From Burkholderia aenigmatica (GTDB taxonomy: Bacteria > Pseudomonadota > Gammaproteobacteria > Burkholderiales > Burkholderiaceae), in NCBI RefSeq assembly GCF_902499175.1, contig NZ_CABVQC010000006.1, positions 123,814 to 187,813 of the forward strand: DNA of 64,000 nt, written 5' to 3'. Below, one piece after another: positions 21,910-31,119 of this stretch. The notes under the pieces were generated by a model. It had not been told where the DNA came from. It did not search any database and was given only the letters and a program-made list of their open reading frames with translations. Position numbers and translations under genes: made by a program. Each line of letters begins with the position of its first letter. Positions within the stretch are counted from its first letter, which is position 1.

Positions 21910-22194
21910 ACGAGGCTCCTTCGCGAAGGGTCGGGACGTTCGATCCGCGAGCCCGGCCGCGGGAGCGGAGCCGGGAGGGCGTCGGTGCGCGGATCGTCGT
22001 CCGGTTGCAGGGGGAACCGCTTCGCGGGCTCGCGGCGCGTGCCGGTGGCGGTTCGACGCATGATCGGCGCGCAAGCCGCGTGCCGGCGGGCAGGTACCGG
22101 GCACGGCGCGTGCGCACCGGGCCGACGGGGCGTGCGGCGATCATGCGGCGCGCATTTTTTGCATCGTCATCGCAGACAGGTACAGGAGGCCACC

Positions 22195-22437
22195 GTGCAA
22201 AATCAACAGGACGCACAGATTCGCGACCCGTATCGCGGGCACGAGATACGCGTGTGGGCGCGGCGCAAGGACAGCGGCGCGTGGCATGACGAGGTGCAGG
22301 TGTATGTCGGCGGGGAGCGCATCGAGCTGGTCGTGCCGGCGGCGGACAGCCCCGACTGGATGACCGAGAACGAAGCGCTGCTCGCGGGCGTCGAGCGTGG
22401 CCGGTATCTGATCGACAAGCGCGTGGACGACGATTGA
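22195..22437 (+). CDS. Small hypothetical protein, paralogue of 15476-15694
   Basis: 80 residues from a GTG with AGGAGG 5 bases upstream. The body HEIRVWARRKDSGAWHDEVQ, then PDWMTENEALLAGVERGRYL, aligns along its length with the 72-residue protein at 15476, including the EIRV, GAW, P-W, EAL and GR positions. Soluble, probably beta-rich, unknown role. Confidence 0.65.
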   Translation: MQNQQDAQIRDPYRGHEIRVWARRKDSGAWHDEVQVYVGGERIELVVPAADSPDWMTENEALLAGVERGRYLIDKRVDDD

Positions 22438-22498
22438 CCGGCATGGCGCTTGCGGCGTCATGGACCGCGGCGGCATCGGCCCGCGCCGGGAGGAGCCG

Positions 22499-22615
22499 AT
22501 GAACGATCCGCGCACCTTGCATCTCTGCCGCCACGACTCCGATCGCAACGTCCGGCCCTGCCAGTGGCGCTTCGCGAGGATCCGTACCGGCTGTTCCGCC
22601 GCCGGACGATCATGA
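22499..22615 (+). CDS. Possible 38-residue peptide at the edge of the low-GC islet
   Basis: A short frame starting MNDPRTLHLCRHDSDRNVRP and containing GCSAAGRS, with a good GGGAGGAG six bases before the ATG. It may be a tiny gene or the 5' stub of a gene cut when the adjacent low-GC DNA arrived. Little else supports it. Confidence 0.3.
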   Translation: MNDPRTLHLCRHDSDRNVRPCQWRFARIRTGCSAAGRS

Positions 22616-22730
22616 ACTGCACCGACGTGTGCCGGAAAGGGCTACATCCGACAAAGGCGATGCCGGAGATCCGGACGATGCCGGCCAGGCGGACGGTGTG
22701 ACGCGTGAGTCTGAATGCTTGCTCTCTAAC

Positions 22731-23168
22731 TTATGAAAGTAACGCGATCAATCGTTGCAGCAAAGGTAGTTGCGCCGTCCACCCGTCCATCGTGGAAGGC
22801 GGCATGGCGATGAAGCGCAACGGAGACGCCTTCGATTGGTCGTAGTAGAAAATATTGTCGTCGCCGTACTCCAACTCCCGAGGGGCCGCATCGTTAATCG
22901 TGCGCACCGTAAAATATCTCTCTGCCAGCACATTCCCTGCCGGTCCGGTCACTTGGAGCCGAATTTCGTCGCCGTCGCCAAAAGAGCGAGGTGCCCCACA
23001 CAGTTCGATTTTATATTTCTTGCCGCCCAGCTCTTTCGTTCCTCCGTTAAGAGCCTGAGTATAGCTTTTGCACCCCTCATATGATTTTCGCAGCGTAAGA
23101 GACGAAATCGCCAGTGCCAAAACGAGCGCGATCGCGACCGAGATTAAATTTTTTCCGGTGACCTGCAT
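22731..23168 (-). CDS. Small membrane-anchored protein, candidate immunity protein for the DUF6402 gene
   Basis: 145 residues starting MQVTGKNLISVAIALVLALA, with one N-terminal membrane segment (8-24) followed by a periplasmic-type domain containing two cysteines (GCKSYTQAL, ELCGAPRSFG). Lower GC than the surrounding chromosome. Its start lies 25 bases inside the end of the DUF6402 gene, a tight coupling typical of effector/immunity pairs. No family recognised; the immunity role is inferred from position, size and membrane anchor only. Confidence 0.7.
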   Translation of the reverse strand: MQVTGKNLISVAIALVLALAISSLTLRKSYEGCKSYTQALNGGTKELGGKKYKIELCGAPRSFGDGDEIRLQVTGPAGNVLAERYFTVRTINDAAPRELEYGDDNIFYYDQSKASPLRFIAMPPSTMDGWTAQLPLLQRLIALLS

Positions 23169-24427
23169 ATTTCACCCAGGCTCAATTTAATGGGATTTGT
23201 CAACTTGAGGTATCGCAATTTTGAATATATCGCAAAATCCTCTCCGCGATTATGCTTGATTCTCCAGTCGTCGTAGGTTTTGTTGAAAACAGGATAGTGC
23301 ACATCACACGCCCTGAATTTCTTGATCAGACCTTTCCGTGCATCAATCGGCTTATCAAGAAAATCATCAATCAGATACCTCCACTTAATCCTCGACTCAA
23401 TATCGAGAGAGTCACCAAGATTCGAATTGATGCCACTTCGATACAGGAGCTCCCTGATCCTTCCTCCATTCGTGATAATCATGCCATTTTTATTCCAATG
23501 CCCCAAATACTGGCTGCTCGACGGCGATTTTCCGTCGTTGAAGGAGTAGCTATCTTTTATGTATACGTAGATATGTGTTATGGATGCAGTCAAGTCGGTG
23601 CAGTAGGACTTGGTTTTTCCGAGGTTGTCGTATTTGTAGTATCTGTCTCCAGAAAACTCCGCGCGCCCAATGGCGGCATAGATATTGAAATTTGCCAGAG
23701 CAGCGGTCAAGTCTGTCGGTGCGTACGGGATCCCCCCTGTCGTGTCAAAGCTGGACACATTAACGAGTTGAAATTGCCACTTCCTGCAAAACTCGACGGG
23801 ATTGCTTTTGTCACTGACTGTCTGAAAATCGAAGGCCACCGAAGATACGAATTTCTCCTTCACCACATGTCGTAGCAAATCTCTCAACCTTACTCTGGCA
23901 TTTTCGTTGTAGATATTTTTCGAGATAAGCTCGTCATATCGTTCTTTGACCTTCCCGAACTTGAGCGCCCAATCCAGAGTGACGGTGCTGTTGTCAAACG
24001 GCTGGTCCGTTTTGAAGCTGTTGTCCCAAACGTGCTTGGGGCCACTGAACCATCGTCTGGCGAGCTTGGCCGCAACAGGCCATTTCATTCGTTCCATCAC
24101 CTCAGGAACGTCCAGCAGATCAAAGGGCGGGGGATTCTCGCAATCTTCCGCATCGGCTGGCTCGGACGACTCGCGAGGTGGCGCTTGCTTGGGTGGAGAA
24201 GTCTTTGCAGGCTCAGGCGTTTTCATCGCCTCAGGCTTTGCTGGTTGGGGTTCCGGAGGCTTGAAAGGTTTGGGTTCGCCCGGAGCAAGCTTGTCCATGC
24301 AAACGCCGTGTGGTGTATTCAAGGGAACACACCCGTTCACGCCAGCGTATTCCTTCCACTTCGGCAATGAGAATGGAATCGATGATGCCTTGATTTCATA
24401 GTAGGGCACTTTTTTGACGTTCAACAT
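23144..24427 (-). CDS. DUF6402-family protein, candidate type VI-associated effector
   Basis: 427 residues. The N-terminus MLNVKKVPYYEIKASSIPFS is followed by a Pro/Lys/Glu linker (50-90), then the segment VMERMKWPVAAKLARRWFSG that recalls DUF6402 proteins found beside VgrG/PAAR loci, and a Tyr/Asp/Lys-rich C-terminal domain (120-427). GC and codon use are clearly lower than flanking genes, indicating recent acquisition. No ribosome-binding site precedes the ATG, so the true start may differ. No vgrG or PAAR gene is in the window; the toxin role is inference. Confidence 0.7.
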   Translation of the reverse strand: MLNVKKVPYYEIKASSIPFSLPKWKEYAGVNGCVPLNTPHGVCMDKLAPGEPKPFKPPEPQPAKPEAMKTPEPAKTSPPKQAPPRESSEPADAEDCENPPPFDLLDVPEVMERMKWPVAAKLARRWFSGPKHVWDNSFKTDQPFDNSTVTLDWALKFGKVKERYDELISKNIYNENARVRLRDLLRHVVKEKFVSSVAFDFQTVSDKSNPVEFCRKWQFQLVNVSSFDTTGGIPYAPTDLTAALANFNIYAAIGRAEFSGDRYYKYDNLGKTKSYCTDLTASITHIYVYIKDSYSFNDGKSPSSSQYLGHWNKNGMIITNGGRIRELLYRSGINSNLGDSLDIESRIKWRYLIDDFLDKPIDARKGLIKKFRACDVHYPVFNKTYDDWRIKHNRGEDFAIYSKLRYLKLTNPIKLSLGEICRSPEKI

Positions 24428-24956
24428 GGAGGTTTGGATGGTGAATTTTTAAATGGCCGAATACAGATTGATCAATACAAAAGAGAACGAGCGGCAACAA
24501 TGAAAACAACTGTCAAGTCAGCGCGCATGCTCGATGGGCATAAAGCGTCGGACAGCCCGCCGTCAAAGGCGAACATCAGTTCGAGGCGATTGGTGTGTGC
24601 CGCTCGATGCGACATCGGCATCGACCACGACGGCAGCGCATGCGTGCTGCCTCAGCCCTTCCGCTTTCAACTGCAACTTTTCGAGTTCCGCTTTAACAGG
24701 CTGATAGAGTAGCTCTTGCCGTCGTGTTGGCTACTCCCGTTTGTTCATCGAGACCCGTCTAGCTACCGGAATGCAGCAGGGCGGCCACAAATACCCGCGA
24801 CAATAATTTAATAATCGATCGACGAATTGAATGAGCACATCCATTCGTGAATTGCTGGTTGCGGTTATCGGATGCGGGAAACACGCTCGTTCACCGAGAT
24901 TCATGCATGAGCGTTATTCGTTGGCAACTTGAAATAACGGGAGAAAGAGGCAGGCG
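24428..24956. other. Low-GC islet margin with gene remnants
   Basis: About 530 bases without an intact gene. On the minus strand near 24560-24720 a frame encodes QELLYQPVKAELEKLQLKAE followed by a coherent segment but has a stop immediately upstream and no start, so it looks like a 3' remnant. The AT-rich stretch 24790-24860 separates it from the next frame. Confidence 0.4.
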
Positions 24957-25262
24957 GTGCTCGCAGCGAGCGTTGATCCCGGCGTTGTACGCGTCACGCT
25001 CGTTGCGCCGACCGCGAAGCCCGACGTCGATTTAGCGCATCGCGATGAACCGGAGGGCAATCTGCCGTTGCTGGTTGCTGTGACGGCAACGGTCGATGCC
25101 AATTTGTGCGGATATAGCGGGCTATTCCTGACAGCCGAACGGCGGCCGTGCTATCTGGTGGTGCGCGGAGTGCCAGACACCGCCGAGCAGGGCGCCAAGG
25201 TGTATTTCGGTTGGGCGCGCACCATTCACGTCAAGCTTGTCACCCACCCAAGCTGCCGATAA
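24957..25262 (+). CDS. Hypothetical protein (uncertain)
   Basis: 101 residues from a GTG with GAGG 6 bases upstream. Valine/alanine-rich alternating pattern (VVRVTLVAPTAKPDVDLAHR, then LLVAVTATVDANLCG) suggests a beta-sandwich, perhaps a secreted-domain fragment. No signal peptide. It lies between the low-GC islet and a HAD hydrolase gene, so it could be a displaced fragment of a longer gene. Confidence 0.4.
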   Translation: MLAASVDPGVVRVTLVAPTAKPDVDLAHRDEPEGNLPLLVAVTATVDANLCGYSGLFLTAERRPCYLVVRGVPDTAEQGAKVYFGWARTIHVKLVTHPSCR

Positions 25263-25328
25263 GTTGCGTGCGATCGCTGCACCGGTCCTCGTGCGGATCC
25301 GCTGTCAACGTCACAGGCCGGCCGGCGC

Positions 25329-26003
25329 CTACGGCCGCGCGGCAATCTCGTCGAGATGCCACAGCAGATCGGCCGGATCGTCGTACACGCGCAGCGCGCC
25401 CGCGCGTTCGAGTTCGTCGCTGCCGTATCCGCCCGACAGCAGCCCGACGCCGAGCGAGCGGCAGCGGGCAGCCGCCAGCATGTCCCAGATGCTGTCGCCG
25501 ACCACGACCGTATGCTCGATCGGCACGTTCAATTGCGCGGCGGCCGTCAGGAACAGGTCGGGATCCGGCTTCGCATACTTGACCTGGTCGCGCGTGACCA
25601 CGACGTTTTTCGCCGGATCGACGCCGAGCGCCTCGAGATTGATGGCGGCCGTTTCCATCCGCCCGCTGGTCGCGATTGCCCAGCGAATGCCGGCCGCCGA
25701 CAGCGCGGCCAGCAGTTCGCGCGCGCCCGGCAGCGGCCGGACCTGCGCGCGCAGCCGCTGGTACGCAGCCGCATGGAGGCGGGCGAGTCGCTCGACGCGC
25801 TCGGCGTCGAGGTTGCCCGACGTCTCGCGCAGCAGCTGATTCAGGAACAGGCCGCCGCTCATGCCGATCTTGCGGTGGATGCGCCACACCGACAGTTCGA
25901 TGCCTTCGGCATCGAGCGCTTCCTTCCACGCGAGCACGTGCTGGTAGACGCTGTCGACGAGCGTGCCGTCGAGATCGAACAGAAAGGACGTTTCAATGCG
26001 CAT
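25329..26003 (-). CDS. HAD-superfamily hydrolase (phosphoglycolate phosphatase-like)
   Basis: 224 residues from an ATG preceded by GGAG. HAD motif I FLFDLDGTLVDSVYQHVLAW, motif II AIATSGRME, motif III Lys in VKYAKPDPDLF and motif IV VVGDSIWDM are all present, with a helical C1 cap (30-95). Such enzymes hydrolyse small phosphate esters using a phospho-aspartate intermediate. The substrate cannot be set from sequence. Divergent from the efflux pump gene. Confidence 0.88.
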   Translation of the reverse strand: MRIETSFLFDLDGTLVDSVYQHVLAWKEALDAEGIELSVWRIHRKIGMSGGLFLNQLLRETSGNLDAERVERLARLHAAAYQRLRAQVRPLPGARELLAALSAAGIRWAIATSGRMETAAINLEALGVDPAKNVVVTRDQVKYAKPDPDLFLTAAAQLNVPIEHTVVVGDSIWDMLAAARCRSLGVGLLSGGYGSDELERAGALRVYDDPADLLWHLDEIAARP

Positions 26004-26207
26004 GTGAATCTCCTGGCTCGATGGGGCTCGAGCGAACGGGTCGTGAGAAGCCGGTCGGCACATTATCGGCGCGTGGCCGTGTCATGACCATGTCCCGCGG
26101 CCATCCCGCGCCGCGCCGTGTCATATGCCGCTGGTACAATCGCGGCGATCGCCGGGCCGGGTTCTCCGCGCCGCGCGCCCCCAACCCTCGTCTCGCCGAT
26201 TCCAGGT

Positions 26208-27392
26208 ATGGCTACACCGGACGCCGTCAGTTCCAAGCACTCGTGGTGGGGCGTACTGGCCCTGGCACTCACCGCCTTCATCTTCAATACCACCGAATTC
26301 GTGCCCGTCGCGCTGCTCAGCGCGATCGGCGACAGCCTGCACATGCAGCCGACCGACGTCGGCCTGATGCTGACGATCTATGCGTGGGCCGTGGCCGTCG
26401 TGTCGCTGCCGCTGACGCTGGCCACGCGCCATGTCGAGCGTCGCAAGCTGCTGACGGGGGCGTTGCTGGTGTTCATCGGCAGCCACGTCGTGACCGGCGT
26501 CGCGTGGAATTTCGCGGTGCTGATGGTCGGCCGGCTGGGCATCGCGTGCGCGCATGCGGTGTTCTGGTCGATTTCCGTGCCGCTGGCCGTGCGCCTCGCG
26601 CCGAGCGACCGGAAAAGCCGCGCGCTCAGCCTGCTGGCGATGGGCACGGCGATCGCGATGGTGGCCGGCATTCCGCTCGGGCGCGTGGTCGGCGAGACGT
26701 TCGGCTGGCGGGTCACGTTCCTGATCATCGCCGGTGCGGCGGCTGTCGCGTTGCTGCTGCTGCGCGCGACGTTGCCGGTGCTGCCGAGCCAGGGCGCCGG
26801 GTCGCTCAGCAGCATCGGCGTGTTCCTGCGCAAGCCCGCGCTGGTTGCGCTGTACGCGATCACCGTGCTCGTCGTGACCGCGCACTTCACGTCGTACACG
26901 TACATCGAGCCGTTCGTCCAGAGCGTCAATCACGCCAGCAGCAGCCGGATTACCTACGTGCTGATCCTGTTCGGTATCGCCGGCATACCAGCCGCGATCT
27001 GCTTCAACCGCATCTATCCGCACCGTCCGGACGACTTCCTGCTCGGGTCGATCGTCGCGCTGGCGGGATGCCTGCTGATCCTGTTCCCGTGCGCGCTGAA
27101 CATCGTCACGCTGTCCGTGCATACGCTGGTCTGGGGCGGCGCGATCGTCTGCTTCGGCCTCGCCATGCAGGCATGGGTGCTGAAGCTGGCGCCGGAGGGC
27201 ACCGACCTGGCAGTGTCGATTTTCTCCGGGCTTTACAACGTCGGCATCGGCGCCGGTGCGCTGATCGGCAACCATATCGCCGGCGACTTCGGGCTGCCGT
27301 GGGTCGGCACGTTCGGCGGCGTGGTCGGCGCGGTGGCGGTCGGGATCGCGTGGCTCGCGCTGCGGCTGCACGCGAGGCAGGCGGTGGCGTAG
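26208..27392 (+). CDS. SotB-like MFS sugar/drug efflux transporter
   Basis: 394 residues from the ATG at 26208, giving MATPDAVSSKHSWWGVLALA. Twelve hydrophobic segments are apparent. The first-helix signature FIFNTTEFVPVALLSAIGDS and the loop ATRHVERRKLLTGALLVFIG match SotB/YdeA-type sugar efflux proteins of the DHA1 family. It is an inner-membrane proton-driven exporter, substrate unproven. Longer in-frame starts upstream would add non-hydrophobic sequence. Confidence 0.88.
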   Translation: MATPDAVSSKHSWWGVLALALTAFIFNTTEFVPVALLSAIGDSLHMQPTDVGLMLTIYAWAVAVVSLPLTLATRHVERRKLLTGALLVFIGSHVVTGVAWNFAVLMVGRLGIACAHAVFWSISVPLAVRLAPSDRKSRALSLLAMGTAIAMVAGIPLGRVVGETFGWRVTFLIIAGAAAVALLLLRATLPVLPSQGAGSLSSIGVFLRKPALVALYAITVLVVTAHFTSYTYIEPFVQSVNHASSSRITYVLILFGIAGIPAAICFNRIYPHRPDDFLLGSIVALAGCLLILFPCALNIVTLSVHTLVWGGAIVCFGLAMQAWVLKLAPEGTDLAVSIFSGLYNVGIGAGALIGNHIAGDFGLPWVGTFGGVVGAVAVGIAWLALRLHARQAVA

Positions 27393-27456
27393 TCGAGGGA
27401 CGCCGGCTTGTGGCGTGCGGCGAAGGCGGCCACGGCCCGGCCTCGCGCTTCACCGG

Positions 27457-28233
27457 TCATGCCACCGAGTAACCGCCGTCGGCCACGAGCGCATGCCCTG
27501 ACACATAGCTGGAATCGTCCGACGCGAGGAACGCGACGATCGTCGCCATCTCCTCGGCGGAGCCCCAGCGTCCTGCCGGTGTCGATGCGGCAAACGCCTG
27601 TTGCGCCTCCTCCGACGGCCAGATGCCGCGATGATGGAACGGCGTTTCGATCAGCCCCGGGCACAGTGCGTTCACGCGCACGCCTCGCTTGAACCATTCG
27701 ATCGAAGCGGTCTTCGTCATCCCGATCACCGCGTGCTTGCTCGCGATATAGACCGACGCATTCTCGAAGCCGATCAGCCCGCCCATCGACGCGTTGTTGA
27801 TGATGCTGCCCGACCCCTGCCGCAGCATGATTTCGGCGGCGAACTTCATCGAATTGAATACGCCGCGTACGTTCGGCTCGAACACCCTGTCGAACCGCTC
27901 GGCATCCTGCTCGAGCAGCGGCGCGAACACGCCTTCCGTACCGGCATTGTTGAACGCGATGTCGAGGCGTCCGTAGGTCTCTACTGCGAAACCGAACAGC
28001 TTGCGCAGATCGTCTTCGTTCGCGACGTCCGCGACGAAGGCCCTGGCTTCGCCGCCGGCGGTGATGATTTCGTCGACCAGTTGATCGAGCTCGGGCTTGC
28101 GCCGCGCGGAGACGACGACCTTTGCACCGCGACGCGCGAGTTCGATCGCGGAGGCGCGGCCAATGCCGGAACTGGCGCCCGTCACCAGGGCGATGCGGCC
28201 GTCGAGTTGGGCCGGTTTCGTGCTTGCGTTCAT
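27457..28233 (-). CDS. SDR-family NAD(P)-dependent oxidoreductase
   Basis: 258 residues starting MNASTKPAQLDGRIALVTGA. Classical short-chain dehydrogenase features: TGASSGIG cofactor motif, FADVAN-like acidic turn, NNAG, catalytic Ser in NNASMGG and YIASK (Tyr/Lys). The arginines after the first strand (VVSARRKPEL) suggest NADP preference. It is divergent from a LysR gene, the usual arrangement for a regulator and its target. Substrate unknown. Confidence 0.9.
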   Translation of the reverse strand: MNASTKPAQLDGRIALVTGASSGIGRASAIELARRGAKVVVSARRKPELDQLVDEIITAGGEARAFVADVANEDDLRKLFGFAVETYGRLDIAFNNAGTEGVFAPLLEQDAERFDRVFEPNVRGVFNSMKFAAEIMLRQGSGSIINNASMGGLIGFENASVYIASKHAVIGMTKTASIEWFKRGVRVNALCPGLIETPFHHRGIWPSEEAQQAFAASTPAGRWGSAEEMATIVAFLASDDSSYVSGHALVADGGYSVA

Positions 28234-28417
28234 GATGAGATGCTCCAGAGTGATGGATGAAAGCGCCGCATGTGGCTGAGTCGGATCGGTTGCGATGCAC
28301 GCTTGATGTGCATTGTGGTCGCTCGCGCGTCGTAAAAAAATGGAACAATGGCGCATTCAGAATTCCCGTTTCGGGAATGAAAAGCGCGGCCGCCTGCGCG
28401 TGCCAGGAGCGTTCTCC

Positions 28418-29320
28418 ATGCTCAACCGACTCGACATCCTGAAGATCTTTTCCGTGGCTGCCGCGGCGCCCACGTTCCGCGAGGCGGCAGCGCGCCTGGG
28501 TGTATCGCCGCAGGTCGTGACGCGTGCGGTGCGCGAACTGGAAGAGATGCTGGGCGAAACGCTGTTTCACCGGACGACCCGGAGCATCCGGATCACCGCG
28601 TTCGGGCAAGCGTTCGCGCGTGACGCGCACACGGCGCTGGCCGCCGTCGACGGGCTGTTCGGGCCCGCGACCGGCCAGGCCGACGAGCCGGTGGGCGTCG
28701 TCAGGATCACGGCGCCGTCGGGCATGGGGCGTCGTTACGTCCAGCCGATCCTGAGCGATCTCATGCGGCGCTATCCGGGGCTCGTGCCCGACCTGAGGCT
28801 GTCGGACGTGCCGTCGCCGGTGGTCGACGAACAGATCGATATCGGCGTGCGCGTCGGGGCGATCGGCGACAACCGCTTCGTTGCGCGGATGGTCGGGCCG
28901 TTGCCGATGTGGATCGTCGGCGCGCCGTCGCTGATCCGGCGGCTGGGTGAGCCCAAAAGCCGCAAGGACCTCGAATCGATGCCGGTGACGTGCCTGATCG
29001 ATCGCGCGAGCGGCCGGGCGTGGCCGTGGATGTTTCGCGGGGAGCACCAGTTCGTCCCGTCGTCGCCGGCGTATCTGACCGACGACACCGAGGTAGAGAT
29101 CGAGGCCGTGTGTGCGGGAGTAGGGCTCGGCCAGTGCTCGGAGTATCTCGTCCGGCCGTATATCGACAAGGGGCGACTCGTGCGGCTGCTGCCCGGCCTC
29201 GAGCCCGAGCCGTGGAAACTGCACGTCTATCGGCCGCGACGCGGGCCGATGCCCCGGCGCATCCGGGTCGTGTACGACGAGTTGGTGGCGAAGCTTGCGG
29301 ACGCAACGTGGCGAGGGTAG
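28418..29320 (+). CDS. LysR-family transcriptional regulator
   Basis: 300 residues from MLNRLDILKIFSVAAAAPTF; AGGAG precedes this ATG, while the in-frame sequence upstream is not family-like. Winged helix 1-60 (FREAAARLGVSPQVVTRAVR), then a periplasmic-binding-like effector domain. Divergent from the SDR gene with 184 bases between starts, so it probably regulates it. Confidence 0.9.
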   Translation: MLNRLDILKIFSVAAAAPTFREAAARLGVSPQVVTRAVRELEEMLGETLFHRTTRSIRITAFGQAFARDAHTALAAVDGLFGPATGQADEPVGVVRITAPSGMGRRYVQPILSDLMRRYPGLVPDLRLSDVPSPVVDEQIDIGVRVGAIGDNRFVARMVGPLPMWIVGAPSLIRRLGEPKSRKDLESMPVTCLIDRASGRAWPWMFRGEHQFVPSSPAYLTDDTEVEIEAVCAGVGLGQCSEYLVRPYIDKGRLVRLLPGLEPEPWKLHVYRPRRGPMPRRIRVVYDELVAKLADATWRG

Positions 29321-29551
29321 CCGGTGCGGCCGCGCTGCCCGGCCGCTGATCGCGTTGGCGCGCAGCGGCGTCAACCACCGATCGACGGCATCGGCACACC
29401 AGAGCAGCAGGAACGTGTGCCGCGCTCGGGCATCCAGCCAAGGGTGGTTGCGCCATTCGCCGCCAGACACGCGACAAGCCGACATATTGCGGCATCATCA
29501 TGGCGCCGCCGCACCCGCATTCGGTGCCCGATAATCGACTGGAGACTGTGC

Positions 29552-29989
29552 ATGCCGATACCCCGGATTGAAACCCGCGACGCGATGGGCGATCCCGATG
29601 TGGTCTATCTCAACCCGGATCACGTGCTGTGGATGTCGCAGCCGACCGCTGCGCAGCGGCGGCCGGGCGGCACGGCCATTCGCGTGGACGACCGCGTGAA
29701 GGGCGGCTCGTTGCTGATGGCCGACAATCCGCCGGCCGCTCGACTTCTGCAGGATCTCGGGCCGTTCGTGACGGTGACGCTGGCGAATCCGTCGTCCGAC
29801 TACCCGGACGGTCTCGTGCATGTGCGTGCGCATGCAATCGTCAAGATCGCGACCGACGACCACGACAAGCCGCTCGCCGAGCGCACGCTCGGCTGGGTCC
29901 ACGTCCAGGACGGCTCCGCCTTCAAGGTCAGGGATTACGCCGGCGTGGCCGCGCAATGGCAGGCGTCGGTGGCGGCTGCCGGCCGCTGA
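29552..29989 (+). CDS. Hypothetical soluble protein
   Basis: 145 residues from an ATG 7 bases after GGAG; starts MPIPRIETRDAMGDPDVVYL. Segments such as HVLWMSQPTAA, FVTVTLANPSSDYPDGLVHV and RTLGWVHVQDGSAFKVRDYA suggest an all-beta protein. No signal or membrane segment. Family not recognised. Confidence 0.65.
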   Translation: MPIPRIETRDAMGDPDVVYLNPDHVLWMSQPTAAQRRPGGTAIRVDDRVKGGSLLMADNPPAARLLQDLGPFVTVTLANPSSDYPDGLVHVRAHAIVKIATDDHDKPLAERTLGWVHVQDGSAFKVRDYAGVAAQWQASVAAAGR

Positions 29990-30303
29990 GCGGGTCTTCA
30001 CGCGTGCGCCATGACGCTGCGATCCGTCGTGCCGCAGTTGGCGGGCCGTGGTTCTCCCCGGGATACCGGCTGCCTTGCCTCGTGCGCCGGGGCGAACGGC
30101 CCAGGTGCCGGATGGCCGGGGCGAACCCTGCGCCCGCTCGGTGTCGTATTCGATACGCAATACGCAATACGCGATGCGTCGATCAGCCGGGTAACATGGC
30201 GCATCGTGACGAACCCGTGCTCGTTCGGGCCTTGGTCGCGGAATCGCCCGTCGAAGCGCTCGATACAGGTGTTCTCCACCGGCTTGCCGAGGAACCGTCC
30301 GCC

Positions 30304-31017
30304 ATGAACCTTGCCGTGTCCGATATCACGCCGGAGGAACTCCGGCTGTTCGGCGACATCGTCGCCCGCCTGGAAGAACTGGGGCCGGTCGTCGATGTGA
30401 GGACGGTCGTGCTGCCCGCGATCACGCAGCTGCTTCGCGCGGATTTCGCCGCATCGTTCGATTGCGACGAGCAAACCGGCCTTTGGCGCAACGGGTTCGC
30501 GTACAACGTCGATCCGTTGCAGATCGCCCGGTACGAAGCATGGTTCCAGCATATCGATCCGGTGACGTCGCATCTGCGCGCGCGCCGCGTGGCGACCTGC
30601 GTCGACGAGGTGGTGAGCCGGCGCGAGCTGGAGCAGACCGAGTTCTACAACGATTTCCTGTGCCGCGACGGCATGCACCACGGCATCAACGTCTACGCGT
30701 TCGACGGCGCGACGCACGTCGGCGACCTGCGCATCTGGCGCGCACAAGGGCGGCCCGATTTCACCGAACGCGACAAGCTGCTGCTGAATGGCATCGAGCC
30801 GTTTTTCCGGCGCGCGCTGCTGCGGCGGCGCCACGCGTGCGCGGGGCTGACCGAGCGCGAGAGCGACGTCGCGCGGCTCGTCGCCGCCGGTTATACCGAC
30901 AAGGACGTCGCGCGCACGCTCGGCATCGGGCTGTCGACGGTCCGCACCCATCTGCGGCGCGTGATGGCGAAAAAGGGCGTCGCCAACCGCGCGAGCCTGG
31001 CGGCCGCGCTGGCGTGA
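30304..31017 (+). CDS. LuxR-family transcriptional regulator
   Basis: 237 residues from MNLAVSDITPEELRLFGDIV; an in-frame ATG at 30196 would add 36 residues, and neither start has an ideal ribosome-binding site (GAGG is 11 bases before 30304). An N-terminal GAF-like sensing region (10-170) is followed by a LuxR helix-turn-helix (LTERESDVARLVAAGYTDKD, then VARTLGIGLSTVRTHLRRVM). The autoinducer-domain signature is not evident and no luxI gene is near. The amidase gene downstream is a possible target. Confidence 0.85.
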   Translation: MNLAVSDITPEELRLFGDIVARLEELGPVVDVRTVVLPAITQLLRADFAASFDCDEQTGLWRNGFAYNVDPLQIARYEAWFQHIDPVTSHLRARRVATCVDEVVSRRELEQTEFYNDFLCRDGMHHGINVYAFDGATHVGDLRIWRAQGRPDFTERDKLLLNGIEPFFRRALLRRRHACAGLTERESDVARLVAAGYTDKDVARTLGIGLSTVRTHLRRVMAKKGVANRASLAAALA

Positions 31018-31119
31018 CCGGCTGCGTGGCCGTCGGCCGGGGTCATCCATTGTGATGATGGGCGTCAAAATCGGCGCGCCCTACCTTGTGACGATCCCCT
31101 GTCACGAGGACCGACGACG

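Noticed and set aside
27233..29485. 750-residue minus-strand open frame across SDR, LysR and transporter genes
   Set aside because: Spans several real genes in other frames and has no recognisable domain.
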